A stretch of 24,355 nt of DNA from NCBI GenBank assembly GCA_964245755.1, contig CAXTNV010000045.1:1-24355 (forward strand), in the 5' to 3' direction. The DNA comes from Lichenicoccus sp964245755 (lineage in GTDB: Bacteria > Pseudomonadota > Alphaproteobacteria > Acetobacterales > Acetobacteraceae). Shown here piece after piece: positions 21,597 to 24,355 of this stretch (positions within the stretch are counted from its first letter, which is position 1; the number at the start of each line of letters is the position of its first letter). Under the pieces are notes generated by a model, which was given only the letters and a program-made list of their open reading frames with translations, ran no database searches and was not told the DNA's origin. The translations under genes were made by a program, and so were the position numbers.

Positions 21597-21988
21597 GCGG
21601 GTTCAAGTCGGCGGCCGGCCCCGGCCTGGACAGCATCCTGGGCAGCGTCGCCCACGACATCCAGGACCTGGTTCGCGGCGAGATCCAGCTGGCGCGCGCC
21701 GAGTTCGACCGGACGCTCCACCGCGTCGTCATGGCGGCGATCTTCCTGCTCGGTGGCGCCCTGGTCGGCTTCGCCGGCCTGGTCGTGTTCCTCCAGGGTA
21801 TCGCCGCCGCACTGGCGCTGGTGCTGCCGACCTGGGCGGCGTCGCTGCTGGTGGGGCTGCTGATCGTCGCGGTCGGCGGCCTGTTCGCCCGCTCCGGCCT
21901 GACCATGCTGTCACTGAAGGCGCTGACGCCCGTGCGGATGACGTCGAGCCTGCAGAAGGACGTGCGCGTCCTCAAGGAGCACATCTGA
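21593..21988 (+). CDS. Holin-X/YqjE-like (DUF1469) membrane protein
   Basis: A 131-residue protein with an amphipathic N-terminal helix (LGSVAHDIQDLVRGEIQLARAEFDR) and two strong membrane segments (MAAIFLLGGALVGFAGLVVFLQGIA and LVLPTWAASLLVGLLIVAVGGLF). This is the actinobacterial holin-X/phage-holin-superfamily III or YqjE pattern. These proteins are named after holins, but most are chromosomal, with no lysis genes nearby, as here; their role is unknown. The GTG at 21593 overlaps the upstream stop by four bases. Its own stop overlaps the next start as TGATG (21986-21990). This points to a tightly coupled three-protein unit. Confidence 0.85.
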   Translation: MSGFKSAAGPGLDSILGSVAHDIQDLVRGEIQLARAEFDRTLHRVVMAAIFLLGGALVGFAGLVVFLQGIAAALALVLPTWAASLLVGLLIVAVGGLFARSGLTMLSLKALTPVRMTSSLQKDVRVLKEHI

Positions 21989-23088
21989 TGTCCGAGATTT
22001 CCGAGTCGCAACGCATCGAGAACGACCTAGACCAGACGCGCTCACGCCTGGACGGCCACCTGGACGAGCTGCAGGACAGGTTCTCGCCCGGCCAGGTGCT
22101 GGACGACCTGATGAAATACTTCCGTGGCAGCGAGGGCGCCGATTTCGGACGCAGCCTGCTGGATAACGTGCGTGCCAATCCGCTGCCTGCCGCGGTGACC
22201 GGGATCGGCCTCGCCTGGCTGATGGCCACCAACCCGCGTTCCGGCGCGGCAGCCACCGGACGCGTGCAGGCGAACGCGGGCCTGCCGGCCGGAAGCAACG
22301 TGCGCGTCTTTCCCGGCACGCCCAGCCTCCAGGCGAGCGGCTTCCGGCAGGGCGGCCACGAGGAGATGTCGACCAGGCTGCGCCGTGCCGAGCAGGAGGT
22401 GGCGGCGCGCGGACCCGGAGAGGCCGAGCCGGCCTACACGGCACGCCTCGATGCCGCGCGCGGCCAGGCGGTCGGCCTGATGCAGCACGCGCAGGAGAGC
22501 GCCCAGTCCTTCAGCCAGCGCATCAGCGACGCGGTGGCCTCGGCCCAGGAGGCGCTTACGCGCGGGGCGCACGACCTGCAGGATCAGGCCCGCGGCGTCG
22601 CGGGGTCGGTCGGCGACGCCGCCCGCGGCGTGGCACAGCGCGCCGGAGGTGCCGCGACGCAGGGTGGCCAGCTCGCCGGGCAGGCGGGCGGCGGCCTGAT
22701 GAGCAGCCTCGTCGAGAGCCCGGTCCTGCTCGGCGCGCTCGGGCTGGCGGCCGGCGCCCTGCTCGGCGCCCTGCTGCCGCAGTCGGACCAGGAGGAGGCG
22801 GCATTGGGCGGCGTCGCCGGGCAGGCCCGCGACACGGTGCGCGGACTGGCGCAGGAAGCCGTCGACCGCGGCGGCCAGATCGCCCAGGCGGTGCTCGACA
22901 AGGGCCACGACAGCGCCGAGGCGCACGGGCTGACGGGCACGCGCAGCCCCGGGGAACTGGTCGACGCCGCGATGAGCGGCGAGCTCGCCACCGGGGTCAG
23001 GCAGGTTGCGGGGGAAGCGCTCCAGGCAGGCGACGGGGCGGCACGCGAGCCGCGCGAGGCACCGCCGAGCGGTTCGCCGCCGGGCTGA
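21988..23088 (+). CDS. DUF3618 domain membrane protein
   Basis: A 366-residue protein. Residues 6-50 (SQRIENDLDQTRSRLDGHLDELQDRFSPGQVLDDLMKYF) are the DUF3618 signature: a basic/acidic helix with the D-x-T-R-x-x-L-x-x-x-L-D-E-L pattern. A hydrophobic stretch follows (NPLPAAVTGIGLAWLMATNP). The long remainder is Ala/Gly/Gln-rich and helical. It contains repeated heptad-like segments (GAHDLQDQARGVAGSVGDAARGVAQRAGGAA; GQARDTVRGLAQEAVDRGGQIAQ) and a second hydrophobic segment (SPVLLGALGLAAGALLGALLP). The C-terminal extension is long compared with the roughly 100-150 residues I expect for simple DUF3618 proteins. It is translationally coupled to the holin-X gene. Function unknown; an inner-membrane scaffold is a guess. 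Confidence 0.82.
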   Translation: MSEISESQRIENDLDQTRSRLDGHLDELQDRFSPGQVLDDLMKYFRGSEGADFGRSLLDNVRANPLPAAVTGIGLAWLMATNPRSGAAATGRVQANAGLPAGSNVRVFPGTPSLQASGFRQGGHEEMSTRLRRAEQEVAARGPGEAEPAYTARLDAARGQAVGLMQHAQESAQSFSQRISDAVASAQEALTRGAHDLQDQARGVAGSVGDAARGVAQRAGGAATQGGQLAGQAGGGLMSSLVESPVLLGALGLAAGALLGALLPQSDQEEAALGGVAGQARDTVRGLAQEAVDRGGQIAQAVLDKGHDSAEAHGLTGTRSPGELVDAAMSGELATGVRQVAGEALQAGDGAAREPREAPPSGSPPG

Positions 23089-23095
23089 CGCCGCG

Positions 23096-23557
23096 ATGCA
23101 TCGCATTCCCAGGCGGCAATTCGGGGCGGTCGTCGCCGCGGGCCTGCTGCTGCCGCAGTGCCTGGCGCCGCGGGCGCGCGCCGACAATCGCATGGGCTAT
23201 CGGCTGCTCTCCCCCGAGGAGGCGGCGGGCCTTCCGCGCAACGGCGGCAGCCTCGGCCTCACGGTGGCGAGGGCGCGGCAGATCACCGACAGCGGCATGA
23301 CGTTCGAGTTGATGCAGGTGAAGGCGGTGCGCCAGGGTGGTGCGGGCGACCAGGGGGGTCTGCGTGTCGGCGACCAGGTCATCGCGGTGGATGGACGGGT
23401 ATTTCCGAGCATCGCCGCGTTCGCCTCCTATGTCGGCGCGCTGCCGCCCGGCCGCCGCATCGACGTGGACTTCATCCCTGCGGGTGGCGGCCTGCCGCAG
23501 GCCCAGCGCAGGTCCATCGTCGTCGGAGCCGCGGCCGGTGCGGCGCCAGCACCTTGA
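23096..23557 (+). CDS. Tat-type secreted PDZ domain protein
   Basis: A 153-residue protein whose leader (MHRIPRRQFGAVVAAGLLLPQ) carries a twin-arginine RRQFG motif, followed by an ARA-D cleavage region. The mature part is a single PDZ domain (about 45-140): LGLTVARARQITDSGMTFELMQVKAVRQGGAGDQGGLRVGDQVIAVDGRVFPSIAAF, with the typical GLRVGDQVIAVDG strand-turn. No protease domain is attached, so it would act as a peptide-binding adaptor in the periplasm. The ATG at 23096 lies seven bases after the DUF3618 stop, hence the same transcript. A longer frame from 23006 would be Arg-rich and overlaps the upstream gene. The partner is unknown; the membrane trio is the obvious candidate (inference). Confidence 0.8.
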   Translation: MHRIPRRQFGAVVAAGLLLPQCLAPRARADNRMGYRLLSPEEAAGLPRNGGSLGLTVARARQITDSGMTFELMQVKAVRQGGAGDQGGLRVGDQVIAVDGRVFPSIAAFASYVGALPPGRRIDVDFIPAGGGLPQAQRRSIVVGAAAGAAPAP

Positions 23558-23567
23558 CGATACCGGG

Positions 23568-24122
23568 CTAGTTGCCCAGCTCGAACTCGGGCGCGGTGTC
23601 CGGCTCCTCGGCGGTGTCGTCGTCGTCACGCACGGCCCTCTCGCCGCGCGCCTGGCGCTCGGCGTCCTCGGGAGAGCGGGCGACGTTGACGGTGACGCGG
23701 ATCACCACCTCGGGATGCAGCACCACACGCACCTCGGTCAGGCCGAGGATCTTGATCGGCTGGTCGAGCTGGACCTGCTGGCGGCCGACCGTGAGCCCCG
23801 CTTCGGAGATGGCGACCGCGATGTCGCGCGGCGAGACCGAGCCATACAGGCTGCCTGAGTCGCCGGCCTGGCGGATGATCACCACCGACATGCCGCCGAC
23901 GCGCTCGGCGAGCCGCTCGGCTTCCTCGCGTCGCTTCAGGTTCTGTGCCTCGAGCTGAATGCGCTCGCGCTCGAAGCGGTCGCGGTTGTTCGCATTGGCG
24001 CGGATCGCCTTGCCCTGCGGCAGCAGGTAGTTGCGGGCAAAGCCCGGCTTGACCTTCACCACCTCCCCCATTTGCCCCAGCTTCTCGACGCGCTGGAGCA
24101 GGATCACTTCGGTCGCGGCCAT
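23568..24122 (-). CDS. rplI: 50S ribosomal protein L9
   Basis: Structural protein of the large ribosomal subunit, 184 residues. It binds 23S rRNA near the L1 side by its N-terminal domain (EVILLQRVEKLGQMGEVVKVKPGFARNYLLPQGKA). A long connecting helix (FERERIQLEAQNLKRREEAERL) leads to the C-terminal domain (GSLYGSVSPRDIAVAI). An acidic tail (ERAVRDDDDTAEEPDTAPEFELGN) makes it longer than the roughly 150 residues of E. coli; such tails are common in alphaproteobacteria. GGGAGA lies before the ATG. It follows rpsR by 12 bases in the usual rpsF-rpsR-rplI order. Confidence 0.97.
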   Translation of the reverse strand: MAATEVILLQRVEKLGQMGEVVKVKPGFARNYLLPQGKAIRANANNRDRFERERIQLEAQNLKRREEAERLAERVGGMSVVIIRQAGDSGSLYGSVSPRDIAVAISEAGLTVGRQQVQLDQPIKILGLTEVRVVLHPEVVIRVTVNVARSPEDAERQARGERAVRDDDDTAEEPDTAPEFELGN

Positions 24123-24134
24123 GATCCGTCTCCC

Positions 24135-24355
24135 TCAGGTCAGAATGTAGGGCAGCAGGGCGAGGAAGCGCGCACGCTTGATCGCCTGGGCGAGCTCGCG
24201 CTGCTTCTTTGCCGAAACTGCGGTGATCCGGCTCGGCACGATCTTGCCGCGCTCGGAAAGGAAGCGCGACAGCAGCCGCACGTCCTTGTAGTCGATCTTG
24301 GGCGCGTTCGGGCCGGAGAACGGGCAGGACTTGCGGCGGCGATAGAACGGCCGGC
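24135..24355 (-). CDS. rpsR: 30S ribosomal protein S18, N-terminus cut by the window edge
   Basis: The visible 73 residues hold nearly the whole protein: [25 protein letters not shown] near the edge, then [25 protein letters not shown] and the closing [13 protein letters not shown]. These are the hallmarks of S18, which pairs with S6 on the platform of the small subunit. The start codon lies beyond the window end. The stop TGA at 24135-24137 is 12 bases from the rplI start on the same strand; rpsF is expected further upstream, outside the window. Confidence 0.96.

Noticed and set aside
21593..21988. Phage lysis cassette suggested by the holin-family protein
   Set aside because: No endolysin, spanin or other phage gene is near, and the neighbours are stress and membrane proteins, so this is the chromosomal YqjE/holin-X type.
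20875..22011. Frames running through the N gap on the minus strand
   Set aside because: They exist only because unknown bases do not create stops. The flanking parts are Arg/Pro-rich shadows of the plus-strand genes.

Overview
The window is GC-rich chromosomal DNA with G/C-ending codons throughout. Its gene content points to an alphaproteobacterium, probably in or near the Acetobacteraceae/Rhodospirillales. The pointers are the lptF-lptG-lptD-surA-rsmA order, a rpsR-rplI pair, and a group of small stress genes (CsbD, DUF2382/YsnF, holin-X and DUF3618 families) typical of soil or plant-associated alphaproteobacteria. The taxon is inferred from family knowledge, not from a search. I see no tRNA, rRNA, IS element, CRISPR array or phage module. 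A run of 92 N (20942-21033) is an assembly gap.

Layout. (1) 1-2888: the 3' end of a DUF3597 gene meets, across a strong hairpin, a minus-strand pair: a phospholipase D-type cardiolipin synthase and a TGATG-coupled MFS transporter. (2) 2948-9849: the envelope assembly operon lptF, lptG, lptD, surA, rsmA. LptF/G and LptD are the inner- and outer-membrane parts of the LPS export bridge, SurA is the periplasmic chaperone for outer-membrane proteins such as LptD, and RsmA is the 16S rRNA dimethyltransferase. pdxA, often found between surA and rsmA, is absent. (3) 9890-12474: a methyltransferase-like protein with a signal peptide, a secreted DUF4864 protein, a class A beta-lactamase with a Tat-like leader, and a probably decayed reading frame. 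(4) 12475-14531: a TetR repressor divergent from a carotenoid oxygenase, with two matching 19-bp operator-like palindromes between them, one covering the -10 box of a good sigma-70-type promoter. (5) 14566-16373: an aldo/keto reductase and an epoxide-hydrolase-like alpha/beta hydrolase, TGATG-coupled on the minus strand. (6) 16498-18018: a triple-PAS LuxR-type regulator, divergent from the hydrolase, with two palindromes in the shared promoter region.

(7) 18169-23557 is the most distinctive part: nine same-strand genes for small stress and envelope proteins. They are CsbD, a stand-alone DUF2382 protein, a general-stress/DUF2382 fusion, a secreted PepSY-like protein and a glycine-zipper general-stress protein. 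After the gap come an alanine-rich helical membrane protein, a holin-X/YqjE-like protein and a DUF3618 protein, all overlapping by 1-4 bases, and then a Tat-type PDZ protein. The PAS-LuxR gene directly upstream is a plausible regulator (inference). (8) 23568-24355: rplI and the 3' part of rpsR on the minus strand.

The best candidates for something undescribed are the stress/envelope cluster with its PAS-LuxR neighbour, and the twin-operator TetR/carotenoid oxygenase switch.
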